Shown here piece after piece: positions 38,220 to 46,901 of a stretch of 64,000 bases of DNA. Source of the DNA: CAYFZO01 sp965211995 (lineage in GTDB: Bacteria; Pseudomonadota; Gammaproteobacteria; Poriferisulfidales; Oxydemutatoraceae). A model generated the notes under the pieces. The model was not told the DNA's origin. It worked only from the letters and a program-made list of their open reading frames with translations, and made no database searches. Each line of letters starts with the position of its first letter. Within the stretch, counting starts at the first letter, position 1. The position numbers and the translations under genes were made by a program. The stretch is taken from positions 124,001 to 188,000 of the forward strand of contig OZ243040.1 in NCBI GenBank assembly GCA_965211995.1, in the 5' to 3' direction.

Positions 38220-38663
38220 ATTATCCGCCTATTGGCAGATTCATGTCCCAAAGCCCAGCAAGAGAATAGTTTGCTCCGTACAACTGAAAGATGAGTCTGT
38301 GGTGTTTCACGTCTGTTCTTTCTCCCTACCCTTAATTAATGTGCTTCGGGCTTGAATCGGCCCCATATATAATAATGAATAAGAAAACCATAATATTTTT
38401 CTGCGTCCGACGCTGGGCAGTGGCAAAGTGATTAGGTTTACTGATGCGCCTGCTCATCTCATTGCAATCGTGGTGAATTCGTGTCGTTACAGGTCAAAGA
38501 TTTGCCTCGTATTGGATGGTATTCCATATATCCCCTTGTGGGGGAGCAGCTTTCGGGTCGGATGCAAAAAAAATGAATTTTTCTCTATTTAATCAGTCTT
38601 TTACATGATGTTTACTCGTCGCTCAATCAAACTTGTAGGCGTTTTGTCCCTGTTGTTTTTAAG
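38220..38663. other. AT-rich control region upstream of the hydroxylase
   Basis: About 440 bp without a gene, clearly richer in A/T than the core genes (for example CCATATATAATAATGAATAAG near 38365). It is the upstream region of the hydrocarbon cluster and also of divergent mltF. I see no defendable sigma-54 promoter or regulator binding site. Confidence 0.6.
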
Positions 38664-38692
38664 TTGACAAGTGTTGCGTAGAAGTCGACAAT
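38664..38692 (+). promoter_or_regulatory. Sigma-70-type promoter of the hydroxylase cluster
   Basis: A perfect -35 TTGACA at 38664-38669, then a 17-bp spacer, then GACAAT at 38687-38692 as the -10. It is 62 bp upstream of the ATG at 38755. The good match would suggest fairly constitutive expression unless a repressor acts, for no regulator gene is seen nearby. Confidence 0.65.
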
Positions 38693-38754
38693 CTTGCCGT
38701 CCTGAAAAGTTTTCAGGCACCAAATATCTCTTAGAGGTAAGGAGGTAATCTCGT

Positions 38755-39948
38755 ATGAAAAAATTGATTGTCAATATGCGTTATTTCTTTGCACCGGTAC
38801 TAATCCTGGCTGCCATGCTTGGCGTGGTGGCGGGGGGGATTTTCAATTGGGTCGGCGTTGTTCTGCTTGGTGCGGGCATCGTCATTGATACCCTGATGAA
38901 ATTCCAAAGCCGAGGTGGAGGAATTGACGACAACGGCAATACCTATGGCATACCCGCGCTGCAGAATATGGTGATGTACGTCATGTTACCGATCTTCGTG
39001 CTGTTGCAAGTTGTTCTGGCGTGGCGCATCTATCAGTATGTCAGTGGGGTTCCGGCTGATGTTCAGGGGATGTTATTTGGTATGTTGCCGTACGCTGGCT
39101 GGAGTGGAGGCATTACGGGTCTTGACCTGATTGGTGCTACCTGCTCGATCGGTATTTTTGCAGGCATCGGCATCATTTATGGCCATGAACTGAGCCACAC
39201 CAAGGGTTTCAGTTTTGTTATCTCGCGTCTGATGATGGGACTGTCCGGATCGAGTCATTTTTGCTACGCCCATGTGTACAACCATCACTTGGAATTAGCA
39301 TCGGAAGATGACCCCGCTACGGCTCCACGCGGGCGAACCATCTATGGCCACCTGCCGCTGAGTTATTTTGGGCAATCGAAGTTCCTGCTCGAAATGGAGC
39401 AGCAGCGCTTGAAGCGTTTGGGTGTGCCTTTCCTGTCTTGGAAAAACAGATGGATACGTGGCTTCACGATGAGTCTGCCTTCTCTCTTTCTGTTCTTCTT
39501 GGCGGGAGGCTGGGTTGGCATCGGTTGTTTGGCGATCGTGTGGACGATTTCCAACTTCGAATTGGAAGCCCTGAATTACATGGAGCACTACGGGCTTATT
39601 CGTGAGAAAGGGCAACCGATTGACTACCGCCACTCTTGGGACAACGCCACCGCTTTCACGAGTTGGTTCTTCATTGAAATTGGTCGTCAGGCTGACCATC
39701 ATGACCGTGGAGAAACTCACTTCTGGGAGTTGGACGAGGTCGGAGCCCCAAATACCGGGTGGGGCTACTTCACTCTCTTTGCCATAGCCTTGGTGCCGCC
39801 GCTGTGGAATATGTACATGCGCAAAAAACTTGCGGCTTGGGATCAGCATTTCGCGAATGAGGGAGAACGTGCGCTTGCTGACCGGATCAATGCCCAAACC
39901 GGCTATGCCGGGGAAGCCAAGCCGGGAGACGTTTTGTCGGCAGTCTGA
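38755..39948 (+). CDS. XylM/AlkB-type membrane di-iron hydrocarbon monooxygenase, hydroxylase subunit
   Basis: A 397-residue integral membrane hydroxylase, most like the XylM (xylene) branch of the AlkB family. It should insert oxygen in a methyl or alkyl C-H using a di-iron centre and electrons from an XylA-type reductase. Histidine motifs are GHELSH, HVYNHH and QADHHDRGETHFWE, with NYMEHYGL of the AlkB group between. About six hydrophobic helices are visible (residues 9-45, 62-80, 100-135, 225-250, 335-350). The Shine-Dalgarno AAGGAGGT is strong. GC is lower than in flanking housekeeping genes. The true substrate (alkane, alkylbenzene or terpenoid) cannot be deduced. Confidence 0.87.
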   Translation: MKKLIVNMRYFFAPVLILAAMLGVVAGGIFNWVGVVLLGAGIVIDTLMKFQSRGGGIDDNGNTYGIPALQNMVMYVMLPIFVLLQVVLAWRIYQYVSGVPADVQGMLFGMLPYAGWSGGITGLDLIGATCSIGIFAGIGIIYGHELSHTKGFSFVISRLMMGLSGSSHFCYAHVYNHHLELASEDDPATAPRGRTIYGHLPLSYFGQSKFLLEMEQQRLKRLGVPFLSWKNRWIRGFTMSLPSLFLFFLAGGWVGIGCLAIVWTISNFELEALNYMEHYGLIREKGQPIDYRHSWDNATAFTSWFFIEIGRQADHHDRGETHFWELDEVGAPNTGWGYFTLFAIALVPPLWNMYMRKKLAAWDQHFANEGERALADRINAQTGYAGEAKPGDVLSAV

Positions 39949-40011
39949 AAAACTGCCTTGCTTTTTTTACTAACTAGGGAATTAAAAAGTCTGACAGGCG
40001 TAACTGAGCAT

Positions 40012-40066
40012 TGCCCTTCTGCAGTCTGATCTACCGCTCTGATCAAAAGCAGAAGGGCATTTTTTT
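40012..40066 (+). terminator. Terminator between the hydroxylase and the GST-like gene
   Basis: A perfect 11-bp stem, TGCCCTTCTGC (40012-40022) and GCAGAAGGGCA (40049-40059), with a 26-nt loop and then a run of T (40060-40066). The long loop may allow partial read-through to the next gene, acting as an attenuator within the cluster. Confidence 0.75.
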
Positions 40067-40117
40067 AATTCAACACAACCACAACAGCCTTATTTTATTG
40101 GATGTAAGGAGGGGAAA

Positions 40118-40768
40118 ATGGCTATCGGTGATCGTTTGAGAAACAAAATGGTCCTATGGGGCGCGCCTTCGTGTATAAACACGGCCAAATGCCTTATGAC
40201 GGCCGGAGAAAAGGGGATTGACATTGAGACTTCCATGTTTTCCCCTGATTCGTCGGATGTTAAGTCAATGTCCCCACTTGGTCTAGGGCCGATTTTGCGC
40301 AACGTTGACCACATAGTGGTGGGTCCCATTGCGATCATGTCTTATCTGGACGACAAAGGTTTCGGGCCGTCTTTGGTAATAAGAAACGGTGTGCTCCGGG
40401 CGGTTCAGCATCAATGGGCGCATTACACAACCGACTTCGTGCAGCCGAATATCGAAAATGACGAGGTTCTTTCGAAAGCCTTGGGGCTTTTTGACAAGCA
40501 ACTTTCGACGACGGACGCTACAATGAGGGGTGATTTTATATGTGGTCAGTTTTCACTGGCGGATATCCATTGGGCGGCGTGCATCAACATGCTTCACGCT
40601 AAAGGCAAGAGTCCATTGGTTGACCAGAACCAATCCATTGGATCATGGTGGCAGAGTGTCAAGAGCCACCCCAGCACCAGCAAGGAGAATCTGCGTCCGT
40701 TCGAGTATGTTCCCACCAAGTCGGACATGGATTCCAACACTTTGCGGAATATCGCTATAAACGCCTGA
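40118..40768 (+). CDS. Glutathione S-transferase-like protein
   Basis: A 216-residue protein with a GST fold by pattern: an N-terminal thioredoxin-like part (LWGAPSCINTAKC, then SPLGLGPIL and VVGPIAIMSYLDDKG) and a helical C-terminal part. The usual cis-Pro is represented by GPIL. It could conjugate or isomerise an epoxide or other reactive oxidation product of the hydrocarbon, or be structural. The Shine-Dalgarno GGAGGGG is good. It lies after the long-loop terminator and before the small membrane protein. Family membership is likely, activity is unknown. Confidence 0.65.
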   Translation: MAIGDRLRNKMVLWGAPSCINTAKCLMTAGEKGIDIETSMFSPDSSDVKSMSPLGLGPILRNVDHIVVGPIAIMSYLDDKGFGPSLVIRNGVLRAVQHQWAHYTTDFVQPNIENDEVLSKALGLFDKQLSTTDATMRGDFICGQFSLADIHWAACINMLHAKGKSPLVDQNQSIGSWWQSVKSHPSTSKENLRPFEYVPTKSDMDSNTLRNIAINA

Positions 40769-40787
40769 CGGAAAAAGGAGAAACGAT

Positions 40788-40994
40788 GTGGCGACATTAA
40801 AGGCAACCATTGCGATGGTGATTTGGTCGGTGGCGGTCGGCTACGGACTGCTGAAACTTGGAGTTCAGCACCATCATCACGATTGGCGGTGGGCGCTGGG
40901 TACGGCGGCGGCCCTGCTCATTGCGCTGATGGTGAACGCGTATTTATTCGCGAAGATCGGCAAGGGCGGACAATGGCGGTGGTTCAAGGACTAA
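40788..40994 (+). CDS. Small membrane protein of unknown function in the hydrocarbon cluster
   Basis: A 68-residue protein starting at GTG 40788, with AAAAAGGAG well placed. An ATG at 40786 in another frame stops after four codons. It has two hydrophobic helices (about residues 5-24 and 34-54), separated by HHHHDWRW. The histidine run could bind metal. I do not recognise a family. It lies 19 bp after the GST-like gene and 65 bp before the FadL-like gene, so it is probably part of the same transcript. Confidence 0.6.
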   Translation: MATLKATIAMVIWSVAVGYGLLKLGVQHHHHDWRWALGTAAALLIALMVNAYLFAKIGKGGQWRWFKD

Positions 40995-41059
40995 CGCTTT
41001 TGGCGGTGATGCCGCCGTCTTCATAACAGTTTTCAATAAACCAAATAGAGGTTTTTCAG

Positions 41060-42430
41060 ATGAAATCAGAGTTTCCCAATAACAAGGCGCAACGGGGGTC
41101 TGTTGTGCGGAGCGCACTCGCGGGAGCCTCTCTCGTGATGCTTGCGTTCGGTGCATCGGTTGCCGTGGCCGGCCCGCACGGGTTTGACCTGCACAATACT
41201 CTGTCGCCCAGGGCGGCGGGTATGGCGGGCACCAATATCGCCGGCGAGGGCACCGGCACGGTCGAGGCGGTGTTCGGTAATCCTGCCAATTTGGTGGACT
41301 TTCAGGGGGGTAGCAACTTCACATTCGGTGCGACACTTTACTACCCCGAGGCAACCGCTGAACATAACGGGGGTGTGACCACCGCCGCTGGCGGCACCGC
41401 TTATAGGACAACATCAAACGCCGAACCTTATACGGTGCCTCAGATCGCGGTGACGCAAGATTTAGCCGGCGTTGGTGTACCGATTGTTCTGGGGTTGGGT
41501 TTTTCTGTTCCTGCCGGGATTGGTGTGCATTGGCGGAGGGATAGTGGCACCTTAGGCGCCGGTGCGGAGTTCATCGTTCTTGGCGTTAACGCGGGGGCGG
41601 GCTATAAAGTGTCTGACGATCTGGATCTCGGTGCGGCTTTGACGGTCAGCTATGCCACGCTTGAGGCGGGCCTTGCCGGTTCCTCGGGGCAGGGGCACGA
41701 CTACGGTCTGCGTCTGACGTTGGGTGGCGACTATCACCTCGGTGAGAAGACCGATATCGGCTTCTATTACCAGACTGAACTCGAGCACACCTGGAAAGAC
41801 TTTATTTTGTTAGGTAATGGCGATGACGCTACGCAAGCCGCAATGAATGCTGATTATCGTGCGCTGACTATTGACCAGCCGGCCAACTACGCGCTCGGCG
41901 TGCAGCATGCGTTCACTGACGATTTTCGTGTCATGACTGACGTGATCTTCAAGAAATGGAGCGACGCTCAGTTCTGGGAACGGTTCTATCACGATCAGAC
42001 CGTAGTCTCGGTTGGCGCCGAGTACGACCGGGGGCCTTGGACTTTCCGCATGGGTTACGGCTATGCAAACGACCCGAACAAGAGAATTACGGCAGAGTCT
42101 TTGGAGGGATTTAACCATGTGTGTGCGGGGATACCGGCAGCACCTGCCTGCTTCCCGCTGACCGGTGCTGCCGGCAACGCGGTTTGGGAATGGTTGCAGG
42201 CGATGGAAACGCCAGTGATCTATGAGCACCGCGTGACCGCAGGCTTCACGTATGAGGGTTTTCTAGCCCCATTCCTGACATTGGACGCGCACGTTGCGCA
42301 CCAATTTCAAGAGGAGCAAGACTACGACAACTACGCAAGTATCAATCCGACGGTTGTGGCTGGTAATTCTACGACAGAACTCGACGTGCAATCCTGGCAC
42401 GCAGGCTTCGCGCTGACTTGGGGCTTCTAA
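41060..42430 (+). CDS. FadL/TodX-family outer-membrane hydrocarbon channel
   Basis: A 456-residue outer-membrane beta-barrel. The signal peptide ends AVA-GPHGFDLHN, and the mature N-terminal plug begins LSPRAAGMAGTNIAGEGTG with VFGNPANLVD, the FadL/OmpP1 signature. The rest has alternating amphipathic strands and ends in aromatic Phe (LTWGF), required for BAM recognition. XylN, TodX and FadL of this family admit aromatic or fatty substrates by lateral diffusion. Its place in the cluster suggests uptake of the hydrocarbon oxidised by the hydroxylase. Confidence 0.88.
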   Translation: MKSEFPNNKAQRGSVVRSALAGASLVMLAFGASVAVAGPHGFDLHNTLSPRAAGMAGTNIAGEGTGTVEAVFGNPANLVDFQGGSNFTFGATLYYPEATAEHNGGVTTAAGGTAYRTTSNAEPYTVPQIAVTQDLAGVGVPIVLGLGFSVPAGIGVHWRRDSGTLGAGAEFIVLGVNAGAGYKVSDDLDLGAALTVSYATLEAGLAGSSGQGHDYGLRLTLGGDYHLGEKTDIGFYYQTELEHTWKDFILLGNGDDATQAAMNADYRALTIDQPANYALGVQHAFTDDFRVMTDVIFKKWSDAQFWERFYHDQTVVSVGAEYDRGPWTFRMGYGYANDPNKRITAESLEGFNHVCAGIPAAPACFPLTGAAGNAVWEWLQAMETPVIYEHRVTAGFTYEGFLAPFLTLDAHVAHQFQEEQDYDNYASINPTVVAGNSTTELDVQSWHAGFALTWGF

Positions 42431-42473
42431 AAAAGCCATCTGATTGACTACCGACGAACAGGGGAGGGAAATT

Positions 42474-42746
42474 ATGCCTAAATACATTATTGAGAGAGAG
42501 ATACCTGATGCGGGCTCCTTATCACGCTCTGATTTGCAGGGAATCTCCCAGAAGTCCTGCGGTATCCTGAAAGACATGGGGCCGCAGATCCAATGGGTGG
42601 AAAGCTACGTCACCGGGGATAAGGTGTATTGCAAGTACATCGCTCCGGACGAGGAAACCATTCGCAAGCACGCGGAAATGGGCGGTTTTCCGGCGAATCG
42701 GATTTCCGAGATTAAGAATGTGATAGACCCGACGACCTCCGAATAG
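42474..42746 (+). CDS. DUF4242 small protein
   Basis: A 90-residue protein starting at ATG 42474 after GGGGAGGG. Pattern MPKYIIEREIPDAGSLS, WVESYVTGDKVYCKYIAPDE and HAEMGGFPANRISEIKNVID is typical of DUF4242, a small ferredoxin-like alpha/beta fold of unknown function. It is the last gene of the hydrocarbon cluster, directly before a strong terminator. I cannot assign a reaction. Confidence 0.8.
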   Translation: MPKYIIEREIPDAGSLSRSDLQGISQKSCGILKDMGPQIQWVESYVTGDKVYCKYIAPDEETIRKHAEMGGFPANRISEIKNVIDPTTSE

Positions 42747-42778
42747 CGCGCAGTTGCTGTCCCGGGGTGAACAATCAG

Positions 42779-42808
42779 CCGGTGTGGGTTTCCACACCGG
42801 TTTTTTTT
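42779..42808 (+). terminator. Strong intrinsic terminator closing the hydrocarbon cluster
   Basis: A perfect 9-bp stem, CCGGTGTGG / CCACACCGG, with a 4-nt loop and eight T residues directly after. It follows DUF4242 by 32 bp and marks the end of the transcription unit. Confidence 0.9.
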
Positions 42809-42953
42809 GCGCCTGATAAATGCTCCGGTTGGATGATTTGCAGTATTCAAGGAACGCTGTATTACGGATTTGCTCATGCTGACCTTTCCCCTAAAAAGGT
42901 AGCCATTTTCAGAGAGACTTTTCCGATAAAATCGACCATAAGGAGGTCTCATA

Positions 42954-43220
42954 ATGAAAGGCAAGCGATACAGCACAGAGAAAATCATAGGCATACTCAA
43001 GGAGTATGAAGCTGGCATACCGGTGCAGGATGTCGTCCGCAAGCATGGTATCGCCAACGGCACGTTTTATCGGTGGAAATCGAAGTACGGCGGCATGGAG
43101 GTGTCGGAAGCAAAGCGGTTACGGGAACTGGAATCGGAAAACGCGAAGTTGAAGCGACTGCTGGCGGATACGTTGCTGGACAAGACCGCACTTGAGGACG
43201 TACTCGGAAAAAAGTGGTGA
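42954..43220 (+). CDS. IS3-family transposase OrfA (copy 1)
   Basis: An 88-residue DNA-binding OrfA with a helix-turn-helix (IIGILKEYEAGIPVQDVVRK, HGIANGTFYRWKSKYGG) and a leucine zipper (RLRELESENAKLKRLLADTLL). An A6G run near its end (GGAAAAAAGTGG) is the normal site for programmed -1 frameshift into OrfB. It is intact. Confidence 0.85.
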   Translation: MKGKRYSTEKIIGILKEYEAGIPVQDVVRKHGIANGTFYRWKSKYGGMEVSEAKRLRELESENAKLKRLLADTLLDKTALEDVLGKKW

Positions 43221-44058
43221 GGCCGGCGCAGCGACGCGGCGCCGTCGTGTATCTGCAGTCGGCCTACCGCATGAGTCAACGCAGGGCGTGCCGGCTGGCG
43301 CTGCTCAGCCGCAAAGCGGCTGCCTACCAAGCCGTTGCACGCAATGACGGGGCACTAAAAGAGCGGCTCAAGGAACTGGCTGAGCGCTACCCGCGATACG
43401 GGTATCTGAGGTTACATGCATTGCTCAAGGCCGAGGGCTTGGTGGTCAATCGCAAACGCACCTATCGCCTGTATACAGCGCTCGGTATGCAACTCAGAAC
43501 CCGGCGGGCGTAAGAAGCTGCGCCAACCTCGGATACCGATGGCACTACCTACTCGGATGAACGAACGTTGGTCATTGGACTTTGTGCACGACCCATTGGC
43601 GAATGGCCGACGTATCCGGGTGCTAAACATCACAGATAACTTCTCTCGAAAATGTGTTGGCCAACTGGTTGACACGTCTATCTCCGGCGCTCGTCTGGCT
43701 CGGTATCTGGATGAACGCGCAATGACGCGCTCATTGCCCTCCTCGATCGTGCCGGACAATGGTCCGGAGCTGACCAGCAAAGCTATGTTCTTCCGGGCAC
43801 ACAAAACCAAAGTGAAGATCTGCTTTCATCCAGCCTGGAAAACCGACACAGAATGCGCTTGTTGAGAGCTTCAATGGGCGCTTTCGTGACGGCTGCCTAA
43901 ATCAACATTGGTTTAGATCGCCCAATGATGCCAAGCAGATCATTAACGATTGGCGGCATCACTACAACCATGCGCGTCCACACAGTTCACCAGGCTATCG
44001 GGCACCGACCGTGTTCGAAGCACAGGTTGCACGATATGATGTTTTTGTCTCTTTTTGA
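43214..44058 (+). pseudogene. IS3-family transposase OrfB (copy 1, frameshifted)
   Basis: Compared with copy 2, this reading frame has an extra G near 43507 (CGGCGGGCG for CGGCGGCG) and an extra T near 43826 (TGCTTTCATCC for TGCTTCATTC). It begins as RPAQRRGAVVYLQSAYRMSQ, but frame breaks separate the rve DDE parts (WSLDFVHD, then DNGPELTSK, then VESFNGRF). Its natural stop (TTTTGA, 44056-44058) is still present. It is not expected to be active. Confidence 0.85.
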
Positions 44059-44089
44059 ATAGCTACCCAACAGGGGAAAGGTCAGAGCC

Positions 44090-44857
44090 ATGAGCGATTA
44101 CAAAGAAATTTACAGTAATTTTGAAACCATACTGGATGGTTGCAAGCAGGCATCCATTGAGAATACTGGCGTCAGGTCACCAACAGCTGCTCATTACTAT
44201 GCGTCTGTAATTTTTACAAAGTTATGCACGAGTGGAGTCACAATGTTATCAGTTTGTCCATCGCCAGGAGACGTTGGAAAGAATGTACATTGGGATTGTT
44301 CATCCGTAGCAGCACTAACTAGAGGATTGATAGACACGTATTTAATCTTTCACTACCTATGTATCGAGAAATGCAGCCCAAATGAATGGGAGACTCGTTG
44401 GCGCCTAATGAACTTACATGATCATATGTCACGGCTCAAAATGTTCATGTTAATGGAAGGCGCTGAAGATCAGGTGGCAAAATTTAAGAATTATACTGAG
44501 GAAGTGAAGTCAGACTTAGAAAAAACAGAATACTTTCAGGCACTGAATGAAAAGCAGCAAAAGCATTACCTTAAAGGCAATAACGTATTCTTTGGAAGCC
44601 AGGATGAATTAGTAGAATCTGCTGGAGATAATGTCAATGCGTTTAGGTGGAAGTATCGCTTTTTATCAAATCAGATCCATTCATGTCCTATGGGCTTCTA
44701 TCGTATGGCGGAGAGTGATCGAGGCATGGGCGTGGAATCAGAAACTGAAATTGGGTATACAGGAATGTGTCTAACTTGGGCTGGCGAGTACTTAGCTAAA
44801 GCTAAGTCAGGGTTTTCAGAACTATGGGTTAGTCACCGTGAACCAGAAAATGTGTAA
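44090..44857 (+). CDS. Hypothetical protein, low GC, IS cargo (DUF5677-like?)
   Basis: A 255-residue protein starting at ATG 44090, six bases after the right end of IS copy 1. Mostly helical with a central segment AALTRGLIDTYLIFHYLCIE and FLSNQIHSCPMGFYRM, which recalls DUF5677-type proteins, but I am not sure. Its base composition is far richer in A/T than the host genes, so it is probably acquired. It lies between two copies of the same IS3 element, like the cargo of a composite transposon. Function unknown. Confidence 0.65.
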   Translation: MSDYKEIYSNFETILDGCKQASIENTGVRSPTAAHYYASVIFTKLCTSGVTMLSVCPSPGDVGKNVHWDCSSVAALTRGLIDTYLIFHYLCIEKCSPNEWETRWRLMNLHDHMSRLKMFMLMEGAEDQVAKFKNYTEEVKSDLEKTEYFQALNEKQQKHYLKGNNVFFGSQDELVESAGDNVNAFRWKYRFLSNQIHSCPMGFYRMAESDRGMGVESETEIGYTGMCLTWAGEYLAKAKSGFSELWVSHREPENV

Positions 44858-44946
44858 CAAGCGCAAGCCCTCGGATAAATTTTCCGCTACACTCCAAATT
44901 GCCCGGTGTTGTAGGCGTTATCGATCAAAAAAATGACATTTACTAA

Positions 44947-45686
44947 GGTTCAAGATACTTTAAGGTATACTAAAATGCACATAACTAATTGTTACATAAA
45001 TGAAAAACAAGTATATCATTCGTTCACGAATTTCCGAGGCGAAATTCCGCCAGATTCTGCGCCTGTTTTGCCTCGATATCGAGGCTTGCAAAGTCGCCCA
45101 AATCGCCGGCATCAGCCGACCTGCGGTAAACCGTTTGTTCCAGCATATCAGACAACACATCGCCCATGAATGCGAGCGCGCCAGCCCCTTTGACGAGGGC
45201 GCGGTTGAGTTGGATGAAAGCGACTTCGGACCCCGCCGGGTTCGCGGCAGGCGCGGACGGGGCGCCGCCGGCAAGGTGCCGGTATTTGGCATGCTCGGGC
45301 GCGCCGGCAAGGTCTATACACAGATCGTCAAAAACTGCTCTGCGGCTGAAATACTGCCGATTATCAGGCAAAAAGCCGCACGCAGCGTGGTGCTTTATAG
45401 CGACGGCCTCAAACCCTACGATGGCCTGGCCGATTTTGGATACAAGCGGCATTACCGCATCAAACACAGCCACAACGAGTTTGCTCAAGGCAGCAATCAC
45501 ATCAACGGAATTGAGAACTTCCGGGGGCTGTGCAAGGTGCGCCTCGCGCGCTTTAGGGGTATTCACAAACAGATGTTTTACTACCACTTGAAAGAGTGTG
45601 AGTTTCGGTTCAATATGCGCGGCGAAAATATGTGTAAATACCTGCTGAAATCTATGCGAAATCGGCCGCTTAAAGTATCTTGAACC
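44947..45686 (+). mobile_element. IS1595-type (IS1016-like) insertion sequence with 8-bp target duplication
   Basis: The 18-bp inverted ends, GGTTCAAGATACTTTAAG and CTTAAAGTATCTTGAACC, are perfect. TTTACTAA flanks both sides (44939-44946 and 45687-45694), an exact 8-bp target duplication as expected for the IS1595 family. Length is 740 bp. One intact transposase is inside. The element looks recently inserted. Confidence 0.9.
45000..45683 (+). CDS. IS1595-family transposase
   Basis: A 227-residue ISXO2-like DDE/N transposase. An N-terminal zinc-free helix-turn-helix (KVAQIAGISRPAVNRLFQHI) is followed by catalytic parts: ELDESDFGPRR, then LYSDGLKPYDGL and NHINGIENFRGLCKVRLARF. It is intact and reads to within 3 bp of the right end. 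The gene fills most of the element. No passenger gene is present within it. Confidence 0.9.
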   Translation: MKNKYIIRSRISEAKFRQILRLFCLDIEACKVAQIAGISRPAVNRLFQHIRQHIAHECERASPFDEGAVELDESDFGPRRVRGRRGRGAAGKVPVFGMLGRAGKVYTQIVKNCSAAEILPIIRQKAARSVVLYSDGLKPYDGLADFGYKRHYRIKHSHNEFAQGSNHINGIENFRGLCKVRLARFRGIHKQMFYYHLKECEFRFNMRGENMCKYLLKSMRNRPLKVS

Positions 45687-45731
45687 TTTACTAAACATCC
45701 ATCGACTGAGGTTGTATCATTATTTACTAAT

Positions 45732-46901
45732 TGACCTTTCCCCCCCCAAGGTAGCCATTTTCAGAGAGACTTTTCCCATAGAATCGACCGTATGGAGGTC
45801 TCAAAATGAAAGGCAAGCGATACAGCACAGAGAAAATCATAGGCATACTCAAGGAGTATGAAGCTGGCATACCGGTGCAGGATGTCATCCGCAAGCATGG
45901 TATCGCCAACGGCACGTTTTATCGGTGGAAATCGAAGTATGGCGGCATGGAGGTGTCGGAAGCAAAGCGGTTACGGGAACTGGAATCGGAAAACGCGAAG
46001 TTGAAGCGACTGCTGGCGGATACCTTGCTGGAAAAGACCGCACTTGAGGACGTGCTCGGAAAAAAGTGGTGAGGCCGGCGCAGCGACGCGGCGCCGTCGT
46101 GTATCTGCAGTCGGCCTATCGCATGAGTCAACGCAGGGCGTGCCGGCTGGCGCTGCTCAGCCGCAAAGCGGCTGCTTACCAAGCCGTTGCACGCAATGAC
46201 GGGGCACTAAAAGAGCGGCTCAAGGAACTGGCTGAACGCTACCCGCGATACGGGTATCTGATGCTGCACGCATTGCTCAAGGCCGAGGGCCTGGTGGTCA
46301 ATCGCAAACGCACCTATCGCCTGTATACAGCGCTCGGTATGCAACTCAGAACCCGGCGGCGTAAGAAACTGGTTCGGCCTCGGGTCCCGATGGCTTTACC
46401 TGCCCAAGTGAACGAACGTTGGTCATTGGACTTTGTGCACGACCAATTGGCGGATGGCCGGCGTATCCGGGTACTCAACGTTATTGATGACTTCTCCCGG
46501 AAATGTGTTGGCCAACTGGTTGACACGTCCATCTCCGGCGCTCGTCTGGCTCGGTATCCGGATGAACTCGCCCTGACCCGCTCACTGCCTGCCTCGCTCG
46601 TGCTGGACAATGGCCCGGAACTGACCAGCAAAGCTATGTTCTTCTGGGCACACAAAACCAAAGTAAAACTCTGCTTCATTCAGCCTGGAAAACCGACACA
46701 GAATGCGCTTGTTGAGAGCTTCAACGGACGCTTTCGTGACGGCTGCCTAAATCAACATTGGTTTAGATCGCCCAATGATGCCAAGCAGATCATTAACGAT
46801 TGGCGGCATCACTACAACCATGCGCGTCCACACAGTTCACCAGGCTATCGGGCACCGACCGTGTTCGAAGCACAGATGGCTACCCAAATGGGGAAAGGTC
46901 A
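45732..46901 (+). mobile_element. IS3-family element, copy 2
   Basis: The ends are TGACCTTTCCCC (45732) and GGGGAAAGGTCA (46901), 1170 bp, with OrfA and OrfB intact up to the right end. Compared with copy 1 it lacks about 35 bp close to its right end, including the OrfB stop codon. Together with copy 1 it brackets a 1.65-kb region with a low-GC gene and an IS1595 element. Confidence 0.88.
45806..46072 (+). CDS. IS3-family transposase OrfA (copy 2)
   Basis: An 88-residue OrfA nearly identical to copy 1 (V to I in QDVIRK, D to E in LLEKTALED). The helix-turn-helix and leucine zipper are intact, as is the A6G frameshift site at the end. It would supply DNA binding to the fused OrfAB transposase. 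Confidence 0.85.
   Translation: MKGKRYSTEKIIGILKEYEAGIPVQDVIRKHGIANGTFYRWKSKYGGMEVSEAKRLRELESENAKLKRLLADTLLEKTALEDVLGKKW

Larger units (their letters stand above)
42880..44084 (+). mobile_element. IS3-family element, copy 1 (degraded)
   Basis: It is bounded by TGACCTTTCCCC at the left and GGGGAAAGGTCA at the right, perfect 12-bp inverted ends, 1205 bp in all. It holds orfA and a broken orfB. It is nearly identical to copy 2 at 45732-46901, but has a 35-bp longer segment before its right end that supplies the orfB stop. No target duplication of 3-5 bp is visible. Confidence 0.88.
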
